NCBI GenBank assembly: GCA_951213105.1
Contig: OX578140.1
Location: 35,235,834 to 35,299,833 of the forward strand
Source: Amaurobius ferox
Taxonomy: Eukaryota > Arthropoda > Arachnida > Araneae > Amaurobiidae
DNA: 64,000 nucleotides
Reading direction: 5' to 3'
Shown: positions 45,937 through 56,935 of the stretch, piece by piece
How the letters are laid out: every line of letters starts with the position of its first letter
How positions within the stretch are numbered: the stretch's first letter is position 1
Program-made: the position numbers and the translations under genes
Notes under the pieces: model-generated
Databases searched by the model: none
What the model saw: the letters and a program-made list of their open reading frames with translations, nothing else
Told to the model about the DNA's origin: nothing

Positions 45937-46842
45937 CAGGGTGTCCCATAAACATTGACCTCGGCTTTTATTCCTTAAATATTGATGTTAGACATATATA
46001 ATAAATTACAAAGTTGCGTAAAAAAGGCACAAAATTTTATGAAATCGATAAAAATTTTCAGGGAATTAAATTTGAAGAAATACAAAATTTAAATTTTTAT
46101 ACGCCCTCGTATAAAAACATTTCCAATGAGTAAAATGTGCCCACAATAATAAGGTGATGTACAGAATTTCAGCATTTTATCATAAAAAATCTAAGAGATA
46201 TGTTTAAACGAATTTGGTTAGGGATTAATCACACATTAAAATGTAAATGTTTACAGCAAGTGTGCAAATGACGCAAAGCAGAAATGCATCGTAGGCAAAT
46301 AATATCTGCCTGTTATCTTTAATGGATCCTTGGCATGGATGGAAAACATTTTGAACAAGCTTTGTAATCTTTGTGTAAAGTTATTATGTATACACAGTAT
46401 AGATACTTTTGTACCCATAAATAGCAATATTATTTTTTATTTATGTAATCATTGTTTTCTTTGGTAATTTTTGTATGACCCCTGAAACACGATCTGCCCA
46501 CATGAATTTTCCCCTCTGAGAATTCATGTGATGCATCGAAAAGTGGTTTAAGTCAGCATTTTTATCTTTTCATATCTCTGGGACTTTTTATAATAAAATG
46601 CTGAAATTTTGTACATTACCTTATTAGTATATGGGGCACATTTTACTCATTGGAAATGTTTTTGTACTGGGGTCGTATAGAAATTTAAATTTTGTATTTC
46701 TTAAAATTTAATTCCCTTGAAAATTTTAATCGATTTCATAAAATGCTGTACCTTTTTTTACGCAACTTTGTAGTTTATTATATATGTCTAAAATCAATAT
46801 TTATGGAATAAAAGACGAGGTCAGTATTTTTGGGACACCCTG
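45937..46842. mobile_element. 906-bp MITE with about 270-bp terminal inverted repeats
   Basis: The ends are CAGGGTGTCCCATAAACATT and, read inward from the right, CAGGGTGTCCCAAAAATACT, each flanked by TA (45935-45936 and 46843-46844). The inverted match continues for about 270 bp on each side. Paired landmarks include AAAGTTGCGTAAAAAAGG against CCTTTTTTTACGCAACTTT, CCAATGAGTAAAATGTGCCC against GGGGCACATTTTACTCATTGG, and TTTCAGCATTTTAT against ATAAAATGCTGAAA. The 370-bp centre has no coding potential. The termini and TA duplication assign it to the mariner/Tc1 superfamily. A mariner-type source is possible because the 11.9 kb element shares CAGGGTGTCCCA. Confidence 0.92.
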
Positions 46843-46853
46843 TACTCCCCCCC

Positions 46854-46854
46854 A

Positions 46855-46912
<58 letters not shown>
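46854..46912. repeat. (TA)n microsatellite
   Basis: A TA run directly after the right end of the MITE. Confidence 0.95.
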
Positions 46913-46915
<3 letters not shown>

Positions 46916-47394
46916 CACTAAAGCTTTTTATGATTACTTGTAATATATATATATACGCGAGAAATACCAAAGAAAATTGCTTGTAAACTGAAGGTAAAGG
47001 AGAAAAATTGCAAATCAGAAACCAAGTGTAGCGCGATGAGCTAGGCCTTTTATAGTTCCCAAAAATTTTGGAAATTGAATAAATGGAATAGAGTGAATAT
47101 TAAAAGAATAAAATGAATAAGAACAGCATTTCTGAAACCATGTACGTTATCAAGGGCCATACATGTTTCATCAATGCTGATTCTACGTTTCTGTGTACAC
47201 AACTGTAAAATGTATTACAGAAATAATGTGCATGGCCCGACGTAGAAGAAAATACAAAGTGGATCAAATACACAAAAATATCAATCATGAAAATAATATA
47301 TTCTTTTACACCAGCTTGTGACTAATTATTGAAATGAGGATACAAAGTAATATGAAATAATATCAAAAGAATATAATGAAAATATAATGAAAAT

Positions 47395-47613
47395 ATATCT
47401 ACCCCTAGTACTGTGGTACTTCTGGAAAAGCATGTGTATTGCCAATCATCTCAGAACAGGTTACTGTGTGTGTGTAATAACGAAAAATTTGAAAATTTTC
47501 AGGAATGTGATAAAATTGGATTACTTATAGTACTTTTATTATATTTAATTATTTTAATAATATTTGTGTATATTTTCGATACTCGATACGATTATATTAT
47601 AGTAACACCTTAA
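47395..47613 (+). other. Possible EGF-like/transmembrane exon remnant, doubtful
   Basis: An open plus frame of about 70 codons encodes a polar part with four cysteines (HVYCQSSQNRLLCVCNNEKF then ENFQEC). The CxC-x9-C spacing matches the end of an EGF-like module. A 20-residue hydrophobic segment and a short tail to a stop at 47611-47613 follow. This would be the end of a type I membrane protein. A Cys-bearing frame at about 46960-47038 and another near 47150-47210 lie upstream in other frames. T-rich DNA can generate such a hydrophobic run by chance. Confidence 0.2.
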
Positions 47614-47994
47614 AAATATAACCTGTATTGAGCCACCATAAAAAATTTAACATATGACTACATTTTCTGTCTTATTTTTTATGAATGGAAACAAAATTAT
47701 TGCGCAAGGTATTGGGAATTCGAAAACTTCTTGGCACCTTAATATTATATATATATATATACTTATTTAAAAAAAAATAGAGTTCCACAAGGAAGTAACG
47801 AATCTACTTCACTGTCTAATTTTTGTCTCCATAGAAAAAATATTAAAATAATAATTCCTTTATGGATTTTTTATATTATAAAAGGTTTTCTTTTATTCTT
47901 TAATTTATTTATTTCTTTTGAGTCATGAAAGTATAAATACAATACTTACACTGAAACATATATACATTTCCTTTGATATTATCACACAAATTCT

Positions 47995-48115
47995 TCTTTA
48001 GCTTTGCTGATTTTAGGCAAATCAGCGCTTATACTTCAAGCCATTAATTCCAAAAAATTCAAGCCGGAGCTCACTAGATTTTAACCACCTTGCGACTGTC
48101 GTGACGAGATTTCGC
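47995..48115 (+). repeat. ModE module, copy 1 (diverged)
   Basis: It keeps the order of the ModE landmarks: GATTTTAGGCAAATCAGCGC, then a TTCAAGCCATTAATT block, then GAGCTCACTAGATTTTAACC. Better copies are at 52440, 53590, 56505 and 63425. Confidence 0.45.
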
Positions 48116-48309
48116 AATATCGCGTCACTTATGTAAAAATCGTAATTTATACATTATATGTCAAGATTCTATATTTTTGTATCAATGTAACCCTATTTTA
48201 ATTATCCATCTTGTATATTAAATTCATCTTTATTCTACAATTATTCTATGCTCAAGAAATATATTTTTCGCCATTTTATTAATCTGTAAAACCGCACTCA
48301 GAGAGAAGT

Positions 48310-49260
48310 ATATTTGACCGTTAGAATTCAAGGTCCTGTCCCGGACAAAGCAGATGTCTGGCTTGCTCGCGGCTTGGTAATATTAATGCAAGGTATGCAC
48401 TTTTACACAAGGATTCTGCGCCGTGTTCATGCGGAGTACGATCACGTTAAACATGTGGACCCTCATGTCCTTCCGAGAGGTTGATGGTAGGGGAAAGAGA
48501 GTACGGTCCCTGTGGATGCCTCCCCCACTGGGTTCCGGTCCAAATTGGGTGGCACTTCCCGGCCGTCCAAACAGTTACCTTACACCTTTCTGGTAGGTCG
48601 GACGGTCTGGGTCTCAACAACATCAATGATTCTGCAGAAATATCAACGGCTGTTTTTGTTATTGAGGCCCAGCGGCGAGGCTGCAATGCTCGACACTGGG
48701 AATAATTTTGAAGGTATAGAGATTTGTGATTGGTGGATGGATAGAATTGGGCATCTTTCAGGTCCGAGTGATTTCTGAGCCCTGAATCCGCTCTTGCGTA
48801 TAAAAGCTGCATCCAAGAATTTTCGGCGCTCTCTTTCCTGTCTGGTTGCCGACACCATCCGGTCGGTCCGGAGTATATTCTATATGTTGCCCACCACGAA
48901 GTGTGGGAATCGGCACATGTCAAATCCTGGCCTCCTGTGGGCATGGGAAGGAGTAGCCATCTTCGCCGACGGACATCGAGATCCATCGACCACTGGCCAA
49001 GAGAGGAACTTCGTTGCACATCTCGCCATCGTTGATGATTAAAGGAGCGAAATGAAGCCGAGTCCTGTCTGGGACCGTGCATTCCTATGTACGAGGTGTG
49101 CGGGATTTATTTTAGTACGGAAATTACTCCCGAGGATATTGCGGTGGAGGTAAGCCCCTGATGTCTACTTAACGACGTGTCCAGAGGTAAGGTTTTGACC
49201 TCTCTCTACAACTACACTCCAGTTTTTACGGAGGTATAAATAGTAAAGTTTCTACACATC
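48310..49260. repeat. GC-rich unclassified retroelement-like block
   Basis: A block of about 950 bp with much higher GC than its surroundings. It includes CTTCCCGGCCGTCC...GTCGGACGGTCTGGGTCT at about 48556-48615, which relates it to the two micro-insertions at 36.4 and 39.4 kb. A 211-codon minus frame (48447-49082) is open, but its composition (many Arg, Ser, Trp and His residues) and lack of any domain suggest a GC-driven chance frame. A non-LTR retroelement, its strand unresolved, is my best guess. A CCGGACAAAG-type start near 48340 and GGAGGTATAAATAG near 49229 may mark edges. Confidence 0.35.
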
Positions 49261-49999
49261 TTTAACATAAACTCTGGTTTCCGTCTATAAATTATATCTA
49301 ATAATCTTCTTAAATCCAGTAATTTATAATAACATGATCTTCCAAATTATTACATGATTAGTATCTCTGAGTGCGGGTTTCCTTCCTTCCTTTTGTTTAA
49401 GACCATACCATGAATTATTCGGTTTATCAGTTGTGTAAGTGTTGCTGTGCCACTTCCTATCACATTATTGAATAACATATTACTATTTCGTGGCAGCAAA
49501 TAATTTAGCTTCGATCATGAGTCCAGTTTACAGTGTTACCTAATGTTGTGCTGATAATAACTCAGTTTTACATTTTAATTACTTCAAATCTTAATATTAA
49601 TAAAGAATAATGATTTATCCTTAAACCTGTGTGGTTATTTATATTTTTGTCTTTTTTTTCTGGATATTGTGCGCTAACGTGTTTTCAGACAAAGATATCG
49701 CCTGCAAGGTAAGGACTTAATTTATATTATTTACCTTAGAATCTTGTAACAAGTCATCCTTGAATTTATTCCTGGACAAGAGTCTTTTGAACTTAGAACC
49801 TGGGTTGAATTAAGATATACCACGGCTTAGCATATTTTCTTATTTTTAACTTCAGACATATTGTTTGCCTTATTTACTTCCTATCACATAAAATGTTTGG
49901 TCCGAACCTGTCCGCGTGACAATAATTGTCCGCGTGACACGACCATGAGAGTTTCAGTACATATGGGAGAAATTCCTTCCCGAAAGTATATGTTTAGTT
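49261..49999. other. AT-rich non-coding stretch
   Basis: A short direct repeat TGTCCGCGTGACA occurs twice at about 49908-49939. No gene is seen. Confidence 0.4.
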
Positions 50000-52440
50000 T
50001 CTTGAATGTTTCACTTATTTTGTAATCCTTCTCGAGAGTGAAATACTAACATTACATACATTTCAACAGACTTGGGTATCTGGAAGTTTTATAAACCGAG
50101 GATTTGTATTTCAAGTATTTATGCATGATATCAAAAAGGATTTTGCTCAAAGATCTGTTTTATTTTTATGGAAAATTTATGTGTACTTAATTAGTACATT
50201 AAAGCAACTGCTCATAAGTGTTTTCACTTACATTTCATTTGATTTCTCTGACAAAAGAAGTCATTACACAATTGAAATCTGTGAATTAGTTCCACATATA
50301 GGTTAATGCATCATATAAAAATTGATTTTTGCACAAAATTCTTCTCTATTTTTGTTTAATTTTGTGTCTTTAATCCTTCTCTGCAATTTGAAATAAATTC
50401 TGAAATCTCTTTTTACTTATACTTTATTCCATTTCTCTGAGTAAAAAAAGTCATTATATAAATGAAACATGATAGTTTGTTTTACATATATATTAATGCA
50501 TAGAATGAAAATGAATTTGTCTTGAAGACTCATTCCAGTTTTGTCTTATTTTAATATCTATTTAATTAGTCTCTAAAAATAGAAACGACTGCTAAAATGT
50601 GTTTTCACTTACACTTTATTTAATTTCTCAAAGTAATAAAGTTATTACATGGATGAAACAGGGGAATTGAGTTCTACTTATATATTTCTGCGTGGCACAA
50701 TGGATATTATTTGTAAATATTTTCATCTTTTTTGTTTAATTTTATTTGTATTTATTCCATATAAATAAAATTGAAAATCAATCTGTATGTATGTATGTAT
50801 GTTTGTCTCATCATCACTGGAGAACGACTGAACCGAATTTAATGAAATTTTGTGGGTCGCCTCGAAATAGCCCCACTTAAAATTTAGTCCATGTTAAGGG
50901 TTTCTAGGGTACTTTCTAGGTATTAATTACAAACGAACAATTAAATCGTCCACAGAGATAGCAGTATACAGATTATATTTCTTCAGAATATTTATTTGAA
51001 AAAAATTATATCATGTCGCTTAGTAACAGATTTCAATCCAATGTGTTTATGTGGCAGACGATTTTTATTAAATCTTTCCCTATTTAAATAATAAAGATAT
51101 GTATATAAAATACATTTCACCAATATTGCATTTTTGACTGGATTATATCGATTACGGTCTTCAGGTTTAAACATTATCATTATTGATAATTTCGGGAATT
51201 ATTAATATTTTCAATTTATTAAGTCATTGTTTTATTTTTGCCAAAATTGTTGAAATTCATATATTGTACATAGTACGGGTAATCTTCTACAAATACGCAG
51301 GTATATCTTCTTATCTACGATAATATAAGTAGTACAGGTATATTGGCATATATTTTGACATATATTGGCATATATTGGAATCAATTACGGTTCAAAGATT
51401 ACGGGATTATTAATATTTTAGGTTCAAAGATTACGGGATTATTAATATTTTCAATTTATTACGTTATCTGTTTTACTTTGGTAAATATTTTAGAAACTCA
51501 TATGTTGTAGTACGTGTAATCGTCTACTAATACACGGGTATATCTTCTAATATCCGCGAATATAAGTAGCACGGGTCCCGTACAATTTTAACGTTTTTAT
51601 TTGGCATATATTGGTTCAACTTCATATTTTTTGTAAATTTGTTTACAAACGGGAACAGGATGTTTTATTCTTCAGATCTGCCAGTGCAGATAATATTGTA
51701 TAACGAGAACAGATTTTCATAAACTTCTTTTTAGGAGCAGTAAATATTTTAATAGAATATTTTGATTAACAATGTCATTTAGTATACTATAGAAATTTGC
51801 ACATGATCATGAATTTTAAGTTTCTTTATGTTATATACTCCGTACGAAGAGCGGGTATACTGCTAATTATTGTCTATAACTTGAAAGACAATTGAAAACC
51901 CTTTTTACTTATATTTTACATATTTCATTTCTATGAATAAAGAATTCAGTAGATAGATAAAAATGGAAAATTATTCTTCATATGCACATGCATGGTATAA
52001 AAACGGATTTTGCTCGTAAATTTGCTTACTTTTCGTTTAATTTTAAATATATGTATTTCTTCTCGTAAAAATGTATCGTATTATTTTGTATTTCTTCTCG
52101 TTAAATTTCTTCTTGTAAGATTTGGAATAAATTCGGAAAATCATTTACACATACTTTATCTCATTTTTTCTGAGTAGATAAGTCATCATAGCGATAAAGT
52201 AATCTGTTGTCCATGGGAATCAGTTCTACATATATGTTTATGCATGACATAAAATTGAGTTTTGTTTGAAAATATTTTTTGTTGCTAAATTTCATATCTG
52301 ATACACTTTATACAGTGAAATAAATATTAAAAAGGATTTCCACTTATATTTTATTAAAATCTTTCAAGTAAAGACATCATTGCATATATAAGATGTTGGA
52401 ACTTATTCATGCAAAATCGTCTTTCGACAATTTTAAATAA
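50000..52440 (+). repeat. Diverged tandem array, unit about 185-250 bp, interrupted
   Basis: Units share TTTTCACTTA(C/T)A(C/T)TTTATT, then TTTCTCTGA-type text, then an (A)GTCAT(T/C)A block, then ACATATATxTTAATGCAT. The GCAT landmark lies at 50123, 50308, 50498, 50690, 51990 and 52242, giving steps of 185, 190, 192, 1300 and 252. The 1300 step becomes 215 once the 1085-bp insertion at 50782-51866 is removed. The units are old and poorly conserved. Confidence 0.7.
50782..51866 (+). mobile_element. Helitron-like non-autonomous insertion
   Basis: It begins TCTGTATGTATGTATG after an A and ends TATACTGCTAA before a T. That is 5' TC, 3' CTAA and insertion between A and T, as in canonical Helitrons. 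Near the start is GAGAACGACTGAACCGAATT, a text common in arthropod non-autonomous repeats. Inside, about 185 bp (51187-51375) are duplicated at 51428-51613 with a 237-bp offset, and TTCAAAGATTACGGGATTAT is tandemly doubled at about 51390-51450. A convincing 3' hairpin is not obvious, so the class is tentative. Its removal restores the spacing of the host array. Confidence 0.5.
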
Positions 52441-52720
52441 TTCCAACTAGACTTTGCATCATTAGTCATGCTGCTTTTAGGTAAGTCAGCACTTAAACTG
52501 CAAGTCATTTATTTGAAAACAAATCTACCGCGAACACTAATGGCTTTTAACCTTTTTCCGAGTGTACCCCATTGCATCGCACACATTCCCCCTTAAAAGA
52601 ATTTATTCTGCATCTTGACGCTTTAGTTGTTTTGTAATTCTTCGTATAGTTGCAAATATTAATCTTAGAAAAAAGCTAAAGTATGTAAAATTTTTACAAA
52701 GTGAGAAATAATTGTACATA
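52440..52720 (+). repeat. ModE module, copy 2
   Basis: The core order is GCTGCTTTTAGGTAAGTCAG, then CACTTAAACTGCAAGTCATT, then TATTTGAAAACAAATCTACC, then GCGAACACTAATGGCTTTTA. A TTTTGTAATTCTTC block follows about 150 bp on. Confidence 0.8.
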
Positions 52721-52997
52721 GAGTTTGATTAATTGCACATATAGTCAATTTATTAATATATTATTTATATTTTGAACACAATTTTCTACAGTATATTTCT
52801 CAAACTTAAGCAGATATATATATTCCTACTTTTTAATAAAAGCTGTATTTGAGTCATTTGAACAAACAATTTACACAATTAATAATAGCAATTTACAATA
52901 TATAACTATAAAATACACAGTTGTAGCGATTTTTGTTGGTTAAAGTGTACAGGCAAATCGTCCAGTTTCTATGTTGTCCCGTCATAAATAAAAAAAA

Positions 52998-53505
52998 TCT
53001 GATGTGGGCAACACATGACTTTCCTTATATAATATAATGAATTTACTACTTTTACAGTAAAAAATAATAGGTTTTTCTTATAGTAGATACTAATATTCTT
53101 TCCAAGATATTGAATTTTCGACTATTAGTCGCCATTTTGATTGATTTAGCGTCATTTTTATCCATTTGGCGAGATTTTCGTTAATTTGGAAACATTTCAA
53201 AAAGTCGCCAAATTCGTCGCCAAAATCTCGCCAAGCGTTATGGACGAAGAAATAAGTTATTCTTACAGCAATAAATGACTATTAGCGTTCAAATACAAAA
53301 GTATTACTTAAAATATATTTTTTCATGAATGGAACGAACTAGATCCACGAGAATGATGTCAACCAATTTATCGCATGATATTACATATGAAAAGTGAACA
53401 TGTTTGGGATGCTTGAAACGTGCTCCCCCGTCGAAAACTCGAATTATAATTTTCGACCCCATCACAATACCTTCCTTATACATTATGTATATAAGAAAAG
53501 TAATA
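52998..53505 (+). mobile_element. FamA element, copy 2 (internally deleted)
   Basis: It has both FamA termini (TCTGATGTGGGCAACACATG and ATGTATATAAGAAAAGTAA) and the central GGCGAGATTTT stem. It jumps at about 53404 from GTGAACATGTTT directly to GGGATGCTTGAAACGTGC. About 450 bp, including the CA repeat, are missing compared with copy 1. Confidence 0.85.
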
Positions 53506-53589
53506 ATCACATAATTATTTAGCATTCTTCTTCAAATCTAGCAGACTTTCCGTTAGTAGTAATGAATGCTTTTAGTCAGAACCTGAATT

Positions 53590-53780
53590 CAGAGTCTAAC
53601 TGCGTGTTACTTAACTCAGAAGCTACTAACTGCAAGTCACTAGCTGAAGTCAAAACTGAAGCTACAAGTCATTTATTACAAAAGGAATCTACTGCGAGCA
53701 CTAATGGCTTTTAACCTATTCCGAAGTGTATAGCAATACAGCTCGAATACATTCCTCATTCAGATAAATTATTCTTAGAC
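53590..53780 (+). repeat. ModE module, copy 3
   Basis: CTACAAGTCATTTATTACAA, then AATCTACTGCGAGCACTAAT, then GGCTTTTAACCTATTCC are in the ModE order. Confidence 0.7.
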
Positions 53781-54549
53781 GCTTTATTTGTTTTTAATCA
53801 CGTTTATGAATTACCATTTAGGAGAAGCGAAAATGCATTAAAATACTGTAAACAGAAAAAATATTTCATAAATAGTTCTTGAAATGCCTAAAAAGCATTT
53901 CTTTTATAATATATTTGCGAGACATTAGAAAATCTACCCGACGTTGCCCAATATTTAAGATTCAAACCTCTGATTGAAATTATAACGGAACTCAGCAAAT
54001 ATTCGAAAACCAAAGACCACTTAAGCTTTACGTTGTTTATAAGAAGGAATAACAAAACCTCACTGTGCGAGTACATGCGCGACTGCTCCCTGCTCTCTAG
54101 GGGGGGGGGGCGTGATATGCCTTAAATAAATGCTTAAATCTGACTTATTCCGATGAACCCACCAATCTCTAAGCTTCTATATTACGTCCTAAATACGCTT
54201 TTTGCCCTCTTCTCAAGCATAATATGAACTAAATAAGCTCTTGTGATGAGCCTTAATTACACTCCTTTGATGCACAATTAATACGACTTTTTCTCTCTGC
54301 GCGGACATAATATGCCCCCCAAAATTTCTTTCGTTACGCCCTAAATAAAACCATTAGATACGCCTTAAAGTTTCATACTAATTTCATAGCAATTAATTAA
54401 TGGATGGTATGTTAATTATGTTTCAATATGGTCTGTCCCAATTGACGACAAATGGCAAATTTTGAAAAATACCGCAAAATCGACAAAACATCGGTAATCT
54501 ATGAAAATGTTGCTCAATTATCGAAAATTCAATATCTTAAAAACCATTA
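53781..54549. other. Non-coding stretch
   Basis: It contains a G11 homopolymer at 54100-54110 and a loosely repeated GCC(C/T)TAAATA text between 54120 and 54370. No gene is seen. Confidence 0.4.
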
Positions 54550-54945
54550 ATTTTTATTATTATTATTATTTATTTATTATTTCTTTTCTATTATATTTCA
54601 TTGTTACTTGGCTCAATTAGTCTTGGTTTTGCAAAATTTATTAATTATTTGTTTTATTTACTTTTTAATTTTCTTCTGCTTTTTGCATAAACTAGATTCC
54701 CAAAAGTGTTGCACGTGTTGTTTCACCAGGAACGTTTTCCCATTTCGACTGGGCGATATGCACAATTTAGTTTTCTGTTTTACTTGTTATTGTTATTATG
54801 TTTTACTTTTATTTCTGTGTTATACTGAGCTTTTTCTGTATTGTTCTCTTTCATTGTTATTTCAAAGTTTTTTCCCCTGCTGTCTGTTGTAATTGCTTCA
54901 CGCCCTTTCGGTGGGTTGAAAGGCCTGGACAATAAAAATATATAT
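54550..54945 (+). mobile_element. Probable LINE 3' UTR fragment
   Basis: A T-rich stretch ends with GCCCTTTCGGTGGGTTGAAA and then GGCCTGGACAATAAAAATA, running into TATATA. A T-rich, non-coding tract with a short GC-rich hairpin-like end and AATAAA is the usual shape of a non-LTR 3' end. No coding part is attached. Confidence 0.4.
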
Positions 54946-55066
54946 ATATATCTTAGAAAATCTACATTATTAATTTAATTTAATTTCCTTGACAAGCTCA
55001 GTCGCTTTCAGTTTTAATATTCTTTATTCAAAATTTAGTAAGTTTCACTGTTCAAAGACAGCTACA

Positions 55067-55583
55067 TTATGTTGGGGGTGGGGGTTGTAGGAGAGAGTAA
55101 ATTAGTTTCGTTATATTAGGTGATGGTATCGTATATACATTTCGATAGCGAGTCGTATAAGAAATAGTAATATTGAGGTATATGACTCGCATGTGTCTGT
55201 GGATATTAGGACCAACAGTGCTGCAGTCGAGCGGTGGGGAGGAAATATTTTGCAACTTTATGGATGGTGGATGAGAAATAATATTTTGCAAACTTTCCTC
55301 GTTTCTTGACGGGCTTATCCTATTAATTCTGTACCGTCAAAAGTTGTTAACGGCTTTCAGATCCATGTTTCATTATATATCGTTAATTATTATTTTAATT
55401 ATTATGTTTAATTATTATTTTAATTATTTTTTTAATTATTATTTTAATTATTGTTTTAATTATTATTTAAATTATGTTTAATTATTATTTTAATTATGTT
55501 TAATTATTATTTTAATTATCTATATTTAATTCCATTCTTGCATTTTTTCATGTTTTAAATCTTACTCCGAGTTAATTAAAAAA
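55067..55583. repeat. Low-complexity stretch with (TTAATTAT)n
   Basis: From about 55380 to 55525 the DNA is a degenerate TTAATTAT/TTTTAATTAT array. The rest is non-coding. Confidence 0.8.
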
Positions 55584-56413
55584 TCTGATGTGAGCAGCAC
55601 ATGACTTTCTCTACAGGCTCAAATTCATTTTCTCTTTATTTCTTTGATAATTCGTTAAATTAAGTTCAATTGCACAAAATAACACGCATAATTATTTCAA
55701 ATTGCACTGAATTTTCACTTTTATATCAATTTTCGTTTTCATTTGGTGACTGGATGTATTCCCAAAATCGGGGTAGCAAATATGCAAAAAACTAAACTAT
55801 AGCGAGAAAGGAGTCCTAGAGTAATGACTTTGGTTTACTTCTTTTCTTTGTCAAAAGTTGCGTATTAAACAAGCATTTTATTGATACATTTGAGTATACG
55901 TTGTCTTTTATTTTGTAGTCTTTTATTTTAAGTTTAGAAGATATTTGCGGGCTATTTCGCAAAAAGAAAAGAAAATATTACCAAATTACCAGTATCAAAA
56001 TCTAATCAGCACCAGGGTAACCCACAAATGACTTATCTACCAAATTTTGTGAAATATGGTCAATTAGTTTCTTAGCTAGAGGGGATACTTGCTATTTTTA
56101 AGGGCAATTTCACAGAAACAGCTGGTTATTTATTATTCCGAATTATAACAAAACCTAATCGGTACCAGAGTCACCCACAAAAAAATTTTGAAATAATTTG
56201 GTCCACTAGTTTTCGAGTTAGAATGGATGCAAACATTACGCAGACAGACAGACACATACTCTCACACACAGAGAGACAGACAGACAGACACACGTCACTC
56301 TAAAAATAGTTTTTTCGTGGTCTAGAGGCCTTAAAACGTATAAATCCGTTGGAAACTAGAGTTGCGATTTTCGACATGATTCCAATACATTCCCTGTACA
56401 TTACCATAAAGTA
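55584..56413 (+). mobile_element. FamB non-autonomous element
   Basis: It starts TCTGATGTGAGCAGCACATG, then ACTTTCTCTACAGG, after an A-run. It carries the CAGACAGACAGACAC cluster near 56240-56295 and ends with GTTGCGATTTTCGACATGAT, then CCCTGTACATTACCAT and AAAGTAA. The first 25 bases are almost identical to FamA, while the body differs. Confidence 0.7.
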
Positions 56414-56504
56414 AACGTACACTCAAATCTTTTGTATCAGTACTTCAAAATTTCTCATAAGAATCAATGTTTCCATTTCCATTAAACACTTAATCATTAA
56501 TTTT

Positions 56505-56780
56505 GTTCCGTGGATCTTGAAACTTCTGCATCATTAGCAGTGCTACTCTTGTGTAAGACAGAGAGCTTAAATTGAAAGTTGTTTATTTGAAAACATCGAC
56601 CGCGATCACTAATGGCTTTTAACCTTTTTCCTGGCGTATCCTAATGCATTATATGCATTTCATTTTGAAAGATTACTCCATGAATGCTGTAATTGTTTTG
56701 TAATTTTTCTGGTATTATTTATATTATTTTATTTTGGAAAGACGAGAGCATTTTCAAAAGTTTGTGAACTGTAAATTTAT
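56505..56780 (+). repeat. ModE module, copy 4
   Basis: GCATCATTAGCAGTGCTACT, then GAGCTTAAATTGAAAGTTG, then CGATCACTAATGGCTTTTAA, then CCTTTTTCC. TTTTGTAATTTTTCTGG follows. Confidence 0.75.
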
Positions 56781-56935
56781 TTTATATGCATTTTAATGCA
56801 TTGCAAAAATGTTTCCTATATAAGTAGTCAACATATTTAAAACAATTAAATTGAAATGAATGAGTTAAAATTATGAAATAAGTTGTTTCGTATTATTAAG
56901 CTAAAGTTAAAACTAATTTCTTATATTTTAATATA

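Noticed and set aside
48447..49082. 211-codon minus frame as a protein gene
   Set aside because: No domain, odd residue composition, and it lies in a GC-rich block where stops are rare in all frames. Treated as chance within a repeat.
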